A stretch of 64,000 nucleotides of DNA, taken from contig JABBOT010000003.1 in the NCBI GenBank assembly GCA_016165875.1, positions 36,334,672 through 36,398,671 on the forward strand, written 5' to 3'. The notes below the pieces were generated by a model. The model searched no databases, was not told where the DNA came from, and worked only from the letters and a program-made list of their open reading frames with translations. Below, one piece after another: positions 46,516 to 58,010 of this stretch. Both the position numbers and the translations under genes were made by a program. Within the stretch, counting starts at the first letter, position 1, and every line of letters begins with the position of its first letter. Origin of the DNA: Acanthopleura granulata (Eukaryota > Mollusca > Polyplacophora > Chitonida > Chitonidae).

Positions 46516-49500
46516 CTGAGGGAAAACACAAGTAAAGGTGTTATAGAACGTGAACAAAATGTACGAATCAGTTGGAGACATCCAAGGCAACAAGACAAGA
46601 GTGTTGAACAAGTACACACGAGGTTGTTTCGTATATTGTCTTTTTTCTGTTGCGCTGTGCATGAGAAATAACCACTTCAACCTCAATGAATGTTTTTAAA
46701 CCCTTTACATCGACATTATGACGTTACAACTTAAAGAGCGTAATTTATGAAGAATTATTTACAACGTTTTCTGAACGTGGCCGGACATCTGTAAAGTCCC
46801 CGAATGATGAAAAATGAGGATAAATTTCTTAAAAGCAGCATCTCTATGATCAAACTGTTAATAAGAACAAAATATATTGTCATTACAGGGGAATTGGTGG
46901 GGGGTTACAATAATTTAAAATTATATATAATTATTTTTTCCAAATATCATATTAAAGGACAGGAATATTGAGTGCTTGAGATTGAAGTATTTTACTTGAA
47001 GGAGGCCTCGGTGGCCGGAGGGAGGGGGCAGCTAGCCAGCGCGGCCTTATGACCCCGTGCCTCTCATCCATGCGGTCGCTGTGAGTTCAAGTTCAGCTTA
47101 TACTGGCTTCCTCTCCGGCCGTACGTGGGAAGGTCCGCCAGAAACCTGCGGATGGTCGTGGGTCTCACCCGGACTCTGCCCGGTTTATTCCAACCATAAT
47201 GCTTGCCTCCGTCGTATATGTGAAATGTTATGGATTACGGCGTCAACCACCAAACAAATAAATAAATAAATAATTTTACCTGGGCTGGATGCGGTATCCA
47301 GATCCTCATAATGACCTACAACAAAGAAAATGGCGTCACCATGTTACCGTACGGGAAATTGGTGATGATATCAAATCAATAATTGATTAAATTTCCGAAT
47401 ACACTACCTTTGGTATTAAAAGTACTGACAATACATTCATTTATATTACGCAATACTGATAATATTGAAGCGAAAAACGACATAAGTCTAAGTTTACCAT
47501 GCACAGAAGGTTCCAGGCCTGCCGTGCGCTCTGCAACTCTCCCTTGCATTTCCCTGTCATCAGGAATACTGTAAATGTAACAATGTATACAAGGTTATTT
47601 TCCTTTATGCTTGTGTGTACCTCCTTGAAAGCCGTTCTCACCGCTCTACAGGCTGAATTCCTCTTTGGCATTGCGTGGACAGTTCTGCAAGCATCCTGCA
47701 GATCGACGTGGATTTCCCGGGCTCTGCCTGTTTTCCTCCAAAAATAATGCTGTATAAGTGAAACATTCTTTGAACAGCATAAAACTCCAGTTAATGAAAC
47801 AGATCAACTGAATCCCACACGCAAGACGCAGATTCTCCAAATAAGTTTGCGGACTTGGACTCAACTAGCTACAGCCACGAATACCTTGATAAAAGAACAA
47901 CGGAAAATAGAGAATGTAAAATTGATACCTCGTGACTTGACTTGTATCTTGTTTCTTCGACGCAAGTTCTGACAACAAGAAAAGAAACAGAGAAATCCAA
48001 ATCATATACGATTTCGTACTTGTATGTATTTTCAACAGTACCGTACTATATTTGAATATGACGTATTCATTTTTGCTACTTTTCCGAAAGAAGGAGTTTA
48101 TTTATCTGTTTGCTTGTTTTTATCTCTAACATCAATTTTAGAGGAAATCATATGCTCATTTAAATGAAATTTAGTCCTTGGTTCAAGCACCAATCCATAC
48201 ATTTTTTGGCGGTAATTCTGACATGGTCCAGGGAATTCTTAACCATTCTTAAATGCCAGACACTTTACAGGAAAGGTTCGTTGTACACAAATTTTCTTGC
48301 ACTACCTGGCTTATATTTGGCATCAAGCAGCTTAAAGGTTGATTTTCATCCGAATCTGGATTGGAATCTGGGAATATTTAAACCCTTCTTCACAGCACCG
48401 CTGTGGTAAAAAGGTCATGCGTGGATTTGGATGAAACTTTGAACAACTCTTAGCACAAGCATCAAAGAGTTAAATTTTTGATGTTATTCGAATCTATATC
48501 CGAATCCAACAATTCTTCTCCGTGTAGCAAATGCGTGACACAACATAAATGCAGAGCATTGTCCCGTTGTCTCTAGTGTGGATATTTGTAAATTTATCTT
48601 TGATGGTGATTTGCGCTCTAGGAGTCCCGTCCTATTTAAATCAGTGTACACCGACACCATATCAAAATCACCATCATTACAAAGACCCCAAAGATCTCTT
48701 ACCATTACACAAGGAAACCAGTGGTTACAGTAACTCTACAGTTATTTGTGTTATTAGCAGCTCACCTATGTGCCCTGAAGATGGTGTTTTTCGCCGCAGC
48801 CAGCAAGTCACGGAGACACCAATGACGGTGACGACAGCAGCACCAACAACAACACCTACACCTAACATACCACCTTTACTCAGACCGGCTTCTGGGACAT
48901 CCCTGTGTCCTTGGAATGGCTGTGAATCTGCAAAAGAGGATATCGAGCAGGGTGAAAAACATGGTGGCATAGAGCAGGAACCGTCATCTCATTATCGAAA
49001 TCGCCTAATCAGGGGTTTAAACCATTCGTATACCAAATTACACAATGCCTGTTTATTATGTTAAATATTAAAACCCACCTTGAGTGGTGCAATTTGTTGT
49101 AACATATCCTGACAAAGCTATGTCCGAGTTAGGCTGAAGTCTGAACTGGTAGAACACTCCAGGCTGTAGATCTCTCAGTGTTTTCATCACGAGCTTGACC
49201 CTCCCTGGATTTCTGACCAGTTCTCTCTTCCAAAGTCCCTCTGTCCCTTTGTATTCCAGGTTGTAGTATTCCACCAGAGATTCGTCAAGCCCAGAGGCCC
49301 AGACAAGAGAAACTTCGTTGTGGGTACAGGATATAAGCTCTAATTCCTTCGGTATAAACTGGCCCTCTAGCAAAGAAAAAGAAAGAACTAGAACCTGAAG
49401 GTTTAAAATGGATCGAGCTATTGCGTATTATATAATTTAAAGATCATGCGGTGTACAATGGCATAAGGAGCTGACACAATTTTGTCAACATCGAATACAG

Positions 49501-52500
49501 GCGTCCGAAACTCGAACTTATCGAAATTATACCAGCTTATAGTCGGGTTCCGAATAGCGGTGGCTAATAAAATCTCTACTTAGTATCAGCAATATACAAG
49601 AAAACCGGACTCATTTTATTGTTGCCGTTAAACTGAAAAGAAGTCAGAAAACCTGCCCAAGTTCAAAATGGCTAAAAACGGCCACAATGTTTGAAAATTG
49701 GTAAAGTAAGTCTTCTCCTGCACAAAGGTGGGGAGTAGGCCTGAGATGTCATATACGTGTGTTATGAGATAATGTAGTTTGAGAAAAACTGATTTGTACA
49801 TGTAAGTGCAGGCTTGTTTTTCCTTTTCTTTTCTTGTCGTTTTTGTTTTTGTTACCTACCATTTCAATAAAGCCATCACATCAAAGTACTTCCTCTTTCT
49901 GGTGGTAGTGGTGATGGCAATATTTTTCGTTCAGCGAGGGACCGATTTAAGATACGATTGCAGGAACAATGTTTTGGACTATTGGACAAAGGGATTACCT
50001 GGTGCACATAATTGTTCAACCTCTTAGATGTCTTTCCCATTACTGACAACGAGGGTGAGATTTCAAAACCTTCATATGTACACTGGGAGGGAGTACAGTC
50101 CATAGCGGATAGCGGTGCCCTGTGGAGCCTCATCAAAGAAGTAAAGTGGCAATAAAAGTCAACTTTTATCAGAGAAAAATTCTTAAATCAGCAGATTCGA
50201 AAGTCTTCCACGCCCATGTCTTAATGTCAAGCACACGAAGGATACCGTAACTAGCTGGTCTTGTGCTTAAATAATGCGATAAATTTCACACCGCCAGTTC
50301 GGAGACTCAATTTAAATAATCAAGGATACAGTCATTGCCACGACCTTTCAGCCACCCTTTAAGCTACTCAGATTGTTTGTAAAAAATACATATGGAGAGA
50401 GAGGCCTGTGGGAAGACAAATCATGCATTAGCCGTGTTGTGTTTTGTTCATACCATTATCACATTAATATGAGTCAAGGTTAAACAATAATGTATGTGGA
50501 TATGGTCAGTCTAGGGTGGTTTTCACCGTCACATTTTTTCTATTATTTCTTGAAAACTTTCATGTTTCCAAATTCAATACAATTATGATATAGCCTTGGT
50601 TCAGTTCAAATATATATGACCAACGTCTCACAATAATATCAGCTTGGAACAACATCAAATACCGTGAGCGCAATGAATTGTCTCAGACTTGGCTGCGCGT
50701 CATACGATGTCTGTCGTTTGCAAGCCATGTGACAGTACAGTGCGTGGTGCAATAGGGGTTAACGTGTAACTAACTGGTCGATCTGGCCGTGTAGGAACTG
50801 CACCCCTCTCCCATCTGTATATATATGCAGAAAACCATTTTTTTCCTAGCCAATGTGGTCTCTGCTGTGTTTGAGGGGTCGCACAAGCTATGTTGAAACT
50901 CCCAAAGCCGCTCAGAGCTGCGCCGAAATTTGCTTACCAATACATTTCGTCTTCTGTTTATATTTTAACACTCAGTCCGCTTTGGTTCACCTCCAGCCCC
51001 ATGACCTCCCTTCCCCCAAACTACACATAATGAATGCTATTCTTAGATCATTAAATCCAACACTGATAAGGTGAGAAGAATGTGACGAGTGCATGTACTG
51101 CATGAAAAAGGCTTTTCTTCTTGCTCCAACGAGAGGAAACCTGCAAAGTAAAGCCTAATTTTGGTAATTTGGAGCAATGCAGTGAATTTTGTTCCTGAAT
51201 GTTTGACTAATGGAAAACGGGAAAGTTTTCAAAGTCTTTAGCGAGTGGATCGAGTTACCCGCAACAAACATTCTATTCAATAATCGCCTGACCGAGTTAC
51301 TGGAAATGCCGACATATTGTATCATGGAACAAAAGAGTTCCAGCAGACATGACACAAATAGCATTGTCAAAATGTGATTTGAGCCGTATCGCATCACTGA
51401 GTTACGTTGTGCTACACAGTGACAATAATCTTTCTGGGCTTAAATACCCAAATAGAAGAAAGCATGTCAGAGATGCCAAAACAGGCCGCGGCAGTACACC
51501 CTAAACCTGGAACTACTTCGGTAAATCGGTGACAATTTTCACCACCTCCTAAATGCCCTCTAAGGGCTCTCTCCACTTCATTTCCAGGTCCCCAAAATAA
51601 AAGTTGCTAAAGAAGGGGTTTCAAGACAGAATTTGTGGTCTATGACGTTAATTCAGTTGAACGAAGTACACCTCCCTGTGAAATAAATATTTTACACTGA
51701 AATATTTCTTCCATTTCTCTTGCGTCACTCGCAAAGGAGATACATGTACCATCGAATCCGGATTCCTCCCGGTTTGTTAACACTGATCATTAGGCTTGAG
51801 CAGATCACATGCCATATTACTAAATGGCGAGCGTTTCCAAGTTTTATCCCAGGAAGACCAGGTGAGCAAACCGGGTGTATTAAGGCTATGTACAACTGCA
51901 GTTAAAATTTCAGTGTATTGCCTTCAGTCCTGGAGAGAAGTATATTTTCAATTTACACAAAATCCAATATGGACCTCAAGTCACGTCACAAAATCAGCGC
52001 TAATGTTACGGCAGTGTGGAGAGTAAAACCAGCAGAGTGATACCGGTGAAATCCTACCTTAGGAGATGTGTAACTTTATGTTCTTCGTTAAGGGATTATC
52101 GTCCAGGTTTTCCTACTGGTCCTAATTATATAGATTAAACCTGTTTTCATAGTATAATACCGGCAGAGCAAATACAACAGATTTACTCTCCTAGCCGATG
52201 CACAGCTGGTCGCCTGGTATTTCTCGGAGGTTTACGTCAAAGATTGCCAAACCAACATGGGTGAGCTAAATAACCTGAGAATTCTTATCAAAAGGACATC
52301 ATTTTTTAGATGGATTCTAGCTACACATAATAAGATTTACTGCCGTAACAATTTCATCTCCTTGTCGATGACGATGAAATTCCAATTTTTGACACTGACA
52401 TCTCCGGCCAGGCTACGGGTTCTGAGTTTTGAGACGATGAATTTGATCTTTGTCCAGGCATTTGCAACTCTACTGGCAATCGGGATTGGTGAGCTATAGA

Positions 52501-55500
52501 TTTATCGTGTGTCACATTGTATACATTGTATACCTCTTCTAGCTCTCAGCTGTAAAATGACGACAGCAGATAGGCTGTTTTTGCTGGGTACAAAAATCCT
52601 TCCGTCCTCTACGGTAATTGCACGCCTTCCTCATGTTCTGGAAACTTGAAAATACTAACTCCTGGGTGCTTCGACGATCTCTTCTCACAACCCTATACAG
52701 AATATCAAACCATTTCGTGGAGAAATCGATATGCTTGTTGTCACTCTTGTGGCCTCCTTAACATTGGACTAATTGGTATAGCTCTGACTGTTTGTGAAGG
52801 TTGGACTTGGAAAATGAAATTCGGCGGAGACTACCGAATGTTGGAGAAAAAAATGCACAAAACCAGCTTCATTATCTAGTGATTTTATGTGCTATACTAC
52901 ACAGGTTATTGTACACTTTTTAAATACTTTTTTTTAATCTCAATATAACAATATATGCAGGGGAAGCTAATAGATACTAAGTCTAATCATATCAGTTACT
53001 AGATTCTGATCCTCTCAATTTTCATCTTTTGGCTTAGCGCTTTTGCCAGGAATAGTCCACAAATTTCTCAAGAATAATAATCATTTATGCAATTTCTATC
53101 AGAAGAATGAATCCGTAATTATTTCTATGATAAAGATTTTCCTATCAGCTAACTCAAATTGTAAGCCATTTCGCCAAGCAAATATATATTCATATCTATT
53201 GCCGAGGAAATAATAATAACTTTAAAACAGGTTTAATCAATTGATGTACTTACCTATCACTGTTATTGTTACTTCCATTGCTGATGATCCAATACTGTTG
53301 GTGGCCTCGATCTGATACACACCAGAAAGCCTCGCTTCCGCTGACTGAAACTCCACTGACGATATAGTGACTTCACGCCCAGCTGGACCTCGGAGGTTTG
53401 TTGTCAAAGCGTTATCAATTCGATTGCCACCTTTAGACCAGTGGATAACCACGTCGTCTTTGGATGTTACATCACACGAGGTTTTCAGTCTCTGGCCTTC
53501 AAACACTGTCACGTGAGTTGAGTTACAAGTTATTTCTGGGGCATCTATTAAAAAGAGAGCGGGAGATGACATGAACAACACTGGCTCCAGATCCCTCATT
53601 ATTGGGCCTATCCACATAAATCAGATGTATCTGGTCAAACTTTAGATTTCATGTACATCCAACGTCAGATACCTTTTCTAATGTACATTAACTCTGTGAA
53701 GCGTTCTCTCTTTTTGGCAACTCTTTTGTTATGTATGAACTTCAAGTGATGGGGTGGTTGTAGTACTGACAACACACAGTGGCTGTTTCCCAATTTTCCT
53801 GTGTCTAGGCCACCTTAACACGACTTCTTTGGGAACTTCTTTTTGGACGACGCCAAAAAAGCACTTTATGATCTCGTATATGGAGCGACATTCTCGGTGT
53901 CTTCGGCATGACATTTTTATGAGGCAGCATTGTACATATATCTGCTAGTGGAAGAAGACACCCTCATAAAGTTAAAGTGGGCTAAAAATGGTGATTTGAT
54001 ATAAACCCCACGCTAGTGTGCAAATCCTGTCACAACTAAAAGAGCAATAAGTACGCCTCTCTTGTTAGTAAATACGGACGCAGCGTTCAGAATCTCTGGA
54101 ACTTTCGATTAACTCAAGACTAGGAGCCATTTGTTAATCGTGTTGGGTATGATAGCCACGTTGAACATATGAACACTTTAAATCAAAGCACCACTTAAAT
54201 GGCACATGATTTGGATATTGATTTTATTTATTCGCCCAGAACATTCATTGCCACTTTTCGTTACCAATGGAAACTGTTCACCGCTTCTCTATGCATGAAG
54301 CCATCCTAATCTTTAAATTTTATAATTTTTTCTACTTCTTTCGTGATTTGTGTCTTTGTTGTCTTTCGAAACTGATATTGCGATGATAGACCAGGAATGC
54401 CCATTTTGACAGACGGCTGGTATACGAATGTCGGTTTCCAAACCCAGGTTTATCACCAGTTAAGTTTCATTATTATATATAACGGCAATGGTGGAGGATG
54501 TCTGTTTCTAAACATTTTTTCACTTCATTCTTAATATTTAAATTCTCTTGAAATCTAAAGTTAATCTTCAAGACTGTTTAATTAAAACATTCATATAGCA
54601 CATATTTATTCAACACACCCTGTCATTATTTGACACCAGGGTACAATTGCAAGACATCATACCTACACTGCACATTGAGTGTGTAGACTTGTGAGCGTAC
54701 AGGAGGATCAGTCACACTGTTGGAGGCGTTACAGTACAGCTCAGCTCCGTTCTCCTCGACACTAGCTGTAAACGTCAGTGTCCGGGTTGTGGTCTGTACC
54801 GAGCTGGAGTCCTGGTTACAATCAGCCGGCGGGTCTAGCTCCCGGACACTACCGGAATGCCGTATGTACCACCGTATACAGGCCTGTGGCTTACTGTCCG
54901 AGGTCACACAGGTAAAGGAGCTGGGTTCACCGGCAAAGACTGCATCTGGAGGGTTCGCCAAGCTCACGCGGACTACCCTCACTGAAATGAAACGACTCTG
55001 TCGTTAACACTGTAATTTTAATTTACCTACAAGTGTGAAGGACACGAAGATGTTAGTTTTCTGCCAACATATATGCAGTGAAGCCCACAGTAAGATTGTA
55101 TTGTAAGCTTGTTGGATGATCAAAGAGCATAGAAATCAAACTCAAAAAGCAAACTATTAGAAAATCAAGATTCAGTGTTGTAACATATTTACCATTAACC
55201 TCCAAAAGAAATCGTCAAGCCCTGTGTGTACTTTGGTACTTGAAAGCGTCTTTCATGACATGAGGAGTACATAGAATAGCAAACAGATAATACACGCTGC
55301 TGAGGAAAAATAAGCTACAAACCCTACAACTATGTTCTACCTTTAACATCCAGGGTAACGTAGTCGGTCTCTCCTGCATAATAACACATCCACCTGCCCC
55401 GGCCCGTGTCTTCTGTGACGTTCTCTATGGTCACTGTGTAAACCTCTTCACCGTTGACGCGTTGACATCCCCCTGACAGCCCGGTTGGTGCTGTTACCGC

Positions 55501-55902
55501 TAAGGGTATTGACGTGTTACAAAACCTGGACAGGTATATCCGGGATATGTTTGCAGCAACATATTCCCAGCGCACACGATTAAGGTCATCTGTGGGTCTG
55601 GTTATCTTACACTCCAGGGTAAATGGACGACCAGCCACGACATCACCTGGTACTGTGATTGACAGACTGAAGACAAATGATACTGAAATAAAACACAACA
55701 GGCCTAGGTTTTAGTTTGAAACGTAAAACGCTTGAAACATAGGTTGTAAACATTAACGACGATTAAAGCAGACGTCGCTGCTGCTACACTATGTATGTAG
55801 ATGTAGGTAGGGAATTATTCAACCCGTGGGATTTTCTCTGTTCCTGCAAAGGTTATACTTACCTTGCCATAAGCTGAAAAATACCGTTGATAAGCTTTTC
55901 AT
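46427..55902 (-). CDS. R4: three-Ig + FN3 transmembrane receptor with tyrosine-rich tail, 8 exons
   Basis: Eight exons join in frame to 520 residues, all junctions phase 1: signal (1-13), Ig1 V-like (14-127), Ig2 (128-232), Ig3 (233-329), FN3 (330-425), stalk and helix (426-479), a 12-residue mini-exon (480-491) and a terminal tail exon (492-520). Ig1 has the extra Cys pair (SRFCNTS...GGCQ) and EDTGRGRWMC. The helix is about GVGVVVGAAVVTVIGVSVTC, followed by WLRRK. The tail carries GHYEDLD (Tyr 482), PHYEELS (Tyr 496) and RVYENS (Tyr 514). The first two match YxxL with ten residues between Leu and the next Tyr, an ITAM-like spacing. YEN fits the YxN motif bound by Grb2-type SH2 domains. An activating or adaptor-binding cell-surface receptor, possibly immune, is inferred. 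If the membrane exon is not spliced onward, the frame ends at 48725 and gives a 492-residue form without tyrosines. Confidence 0.83.
47003..47273 (+). mobile_element. SINE copy abutting R4 mini-exon donor
   Basis: aggcctcggtggccggaggg head, tctccggccgtacgtgggaa, ggatggtcgtgggtctcacc, tail aaataaataaataaataa ending about 7 nt from the exon 7 boundary. Confidence 0.87.
47280..47315 (-). CDS. R4 exon 7: 36-nt YEDL mini-exon
   Basis: The acceptor is tttgttgtag|GTCATT and the donor GCCCAG|gtaaaa; phase 1-1 and divisible by three. It encodes GHYEDLDTASSP. A SINE lies within the next 7-277 nt of the intron, so the donor is only a few bases from the insertion. Confidence 0.62.
47646..47810 (+). mobile_element. 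SINE 3' part in R4 intron 6
   Basis: gcaagcatcctgcagatcga, tttcccgggctctgcctgtt, aatgctgtataagtgaaaca, aacagcataaaactcca. Confidence 0.7.
48766..48927 (-). CDS. R4 exon 6: stalk and transmembrane segment
   Basis: 162 nt when spliced at CACATAG|gtgagc (phase 1). Acceptor ctcttttgcag|ATTCAC. Read-through instead gives 203 nt ending at a TAA (48725-48727) after GELLITQITVELL. Confidence 0.8.
49079..49366 (-). CDS. R4 exon 5: fibronectin type III
   Basis: 288 nt, phase 1-1, tttgctag|AGGGCC to ACTCAAG|gtgggt. ELISCTHNEVSLVWASGLD, LEYKGTEGLWKRELVRNPG and VFYQFRLQPNSDIALSGY; same length as R3 exon 6. Confidence 0.88.
49367..53253 (-). other. R4 intron 4 (about 3.9 kb)
   Basis: Nothing recognisable was seen in this intron beyond AT-rich sequence: no SINE, array or exon that fits phase 1. 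Confidence 0.45.
53254..53544 (-). CDS. R4 exon 4: Ig3
   Basis: 291 nt, phase 1-1, tttttaatag|ATGCCC to GTGATAG|gtaagt. VFEGQRLKTSCDVTSKDD and LSGVYQIEATNSIGSS; Cys of the final strand is replaced by the YQIEATN pattern, as in R3. Confidence 0.86.
53720..53970 (+). repeat. Possible second dispersed-element type in R4 intron 3
   Basis: ggtgtcttcggcatgacatt followed by atgaggcagcattgtacata and agacaccctc resembles 15755-15890 (ggtgtctaaa...gaggcagcattgtaagtata...gagacaccgtc). Weak evidence for a shared old element. Confidence 0.4.
54667..54981 (-). CDS. R4 exon 3: Ig2
   Basis: 315 nt, phase 1-1, atttcag|TGAGGG to GTGCAGT|gtaggt. SSFTCVTSDSKPQACIRWY and AELYCNASNSVTDPPVRSQ. Orthologous in position to R3 Ig3. 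Confidence 0.87.
55341..55682 (-). CDS. R4 exon 2: Ig1 V-like
   Basis: 342 nt, phase 1-1, ttatttcag|TATCAT to GTTAAAG|gtagaa. GRPFTLECKITRP, RFCNTS, LSGGCQ, YTVTIENVTEDTGRGRWMC: the family's four-Cys V-like pattern. Confidence 0.87.
55863..55902 (-). CDS. R4 exon 1: signal peptide start
   Basis: 40 nt, ATG at 55900-55902, TGGCAAG|gtaagt. With the next exon it reads MKSLSTVFFSLWQVSFVFSL. Close relative of the R5 signal exon at 62738-62777. Confidence 0.8.
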
Positions 55903-56529
55903 TATATTTCGAGCACTCCTTAGCCTCTCTAAGGCCGTGCTCTTGACGCGACTGAAACCGTCTTTTGAGGCACACGGCCTAGTTCTACCCGTGGGTAAAT
56001 CGCAACATAACCTGATAGTCATTAAACCAGGGTATACAACACACTGTCAGTCTTGAATTGAAAACAGTTCCTGTGTTGAGCACAGAAAACAGGTAACCCA
56101 TATAGGACCTGGACTCTTGAATTGTCACCTTTACATGACAAAGCTGAACCTGTACATCTTTGAATCTGTGCTTGGTAGGTTATTTTACAGGTGTAAGAAA
56201 AGACAAGGCCTAGATGTGAGGCCTCCGAACCGTGGCGATGTGCAGTAAAACACTTTGAGTTCATCCATCACCATATATTAGTAAGTTTCTCGCCCCAATA
56301 TCTAACGGAGAGAGACTAAAATATAAGGTTCATCTAAAACCACTCAACCACACAAATGGGTCAATGTACACTTGCCAGGCGAGTAGCGTAAACGTGACCA
56401 AGGGGATATCTTCTTACAGACTTTGTATGGTATTGCACAGAAGATACCTGCCTTAATTCTTTTTTAAACAACAAGGAAACAGTAACCTATACATGTATGT
56501 AATTTTTTCTAATATTATACCACTGTAAT

Positions 56530-56645
56530 GAGTCCTCCGTGGCCGAGAGGGTTAGCGCATTCAAACTTATAGGATGGCGGCCAGTATTATAATGGTAGCA
56601 AAAAGACGAACACCAATCAAATGGATAAATAAATAAATAAATAAA
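56530..56645 (+). mobile_element. SINE with internal deletion
   Basis: Head cctccgtggccgagagggtt joined directly to the end part (ggatggcggccagtattata, caccaatcaaatggataaa). Confidence 0.75.
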
Positions 56646-57757
56646 AATATACTAAGTAAATATATAGCTGTAATGCTAGCTGTCTAAAACGACAAATCAA
56701 CCCCTAAAACTGAAAATATACATAAAATGTTTAACTTAGTCAACCAATCCGCACCATCACTGCTCACTCGGTCTTGGTGACAAAAAGTAGTTCACGGCGC
56801 TCTTGTAAGGTCTCCGCCGTCGTTTGTTGAAGACCCAGGCCATTTCTATGTCACTTATGGACCAGATCCCCAGTGACTTGCCCAAGAACGATTGTTCATA
56901 CCAGGAACTCCGGGTTTCTTCACCCTTATAATTGGGTAACTTCGTCGGAGCAAAAACATTTCTTTAGTGTTACATTTGGTGGCAATCAAATACATGCCTA
57001 TGGGTCGACTGAGTAGAGTTTCTAACCTTACAGCTGCGAGTTGGAGCAGAGATTTTCAAGATACGCATTATTGAAACAAACAGCACTCCTTCCTTTTAAT
57101 AACCGCGGTATAATTATATGCACTTTGTACCGGTAAACATAATCACAGGAGCACAACATCCATTGTCATTTACATTCTGGGATATTGCAGGCAGTCATTT
57201 TGCTAGTGTCTGTCCTCTTTTTCATACATTTATTACGTCAATACAAAATACTAGTCTGCTTTAAATGATTTTTTTTACTACAGAACGAACTATTTTGAGC
57301 AGTACTGCACACTATAGATGATGTTTTTATTTGGGGGACAGGGAAAGAACGATCAATTAAACTTTACTGGAGTCAGATATAATACCAGCCAATAAGAAAC
57401 TTTCTTTTTTCGTATTTCATCCATCCTGTTGTTTTACATTGGATAAGAATTATGTGTAATACAGTTCCTCCAGAAATATATTCTTTATTACCACTGATTT
57501 GCCCCTCATACTTTGGGTAATAAGTTTCGTTTGCTCTTGAACAATGCCTGTTCAACTTACGGTCTGGCGGTTGTGGCTTTAGCTAGTGAAGTTTGAAACG
57601 TGCCTGCTGAAATGTCGTGATTTCTCGTGCGCATCGCCAGGTTTCTTACACTTACACAACATGTAAATGAAATATCCTTTAATAGGACAAAGGCATAAAA
57701 TACATAGAACTGTTTATATTAGTTTTATATATTTTTGTTAAATGTTCTAAACATCAA

Positions 57758-58010
57758 GGGGGCCTCCGGGCGCCGAGAGGGTTATAGCGCCAGTGCGGCA
57801 TTATGACCTCCGAGCCAGTCACCAATGCGGTCGCTGTGAACTCAAGCCCAGGTCCTCTCCGGCCATACGTGGAAAGGTACTCCAGCAACCTGTAAATGGC
57901 CCTGGGTTCCCCCCGGGGCTCTGCCCTGTATCTTTCCACCATAATGCTGACCGCCGTCGTATAAGTGAAATATTCTTGACGATGGTCTAACACACCAATC
58001 TGATAAATAA
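57758..58010 (+). mobile_element. SINE copy
   Basis: gggcgccgagagggttatag, caccaatgcggtcgctgtga, ggctctgccctgtatctttc, gtgaaatattcttgacgatg, then a tail leading into an (AT)n run. Confidence 0.85.

Noticed and set aside
48549..49064. 171-codon plus-strand frame rich in Thr/Pro
   Set aside because: It is antisense to the R4 membrane exon; the minus strand has the conserved splice sites and family homology.
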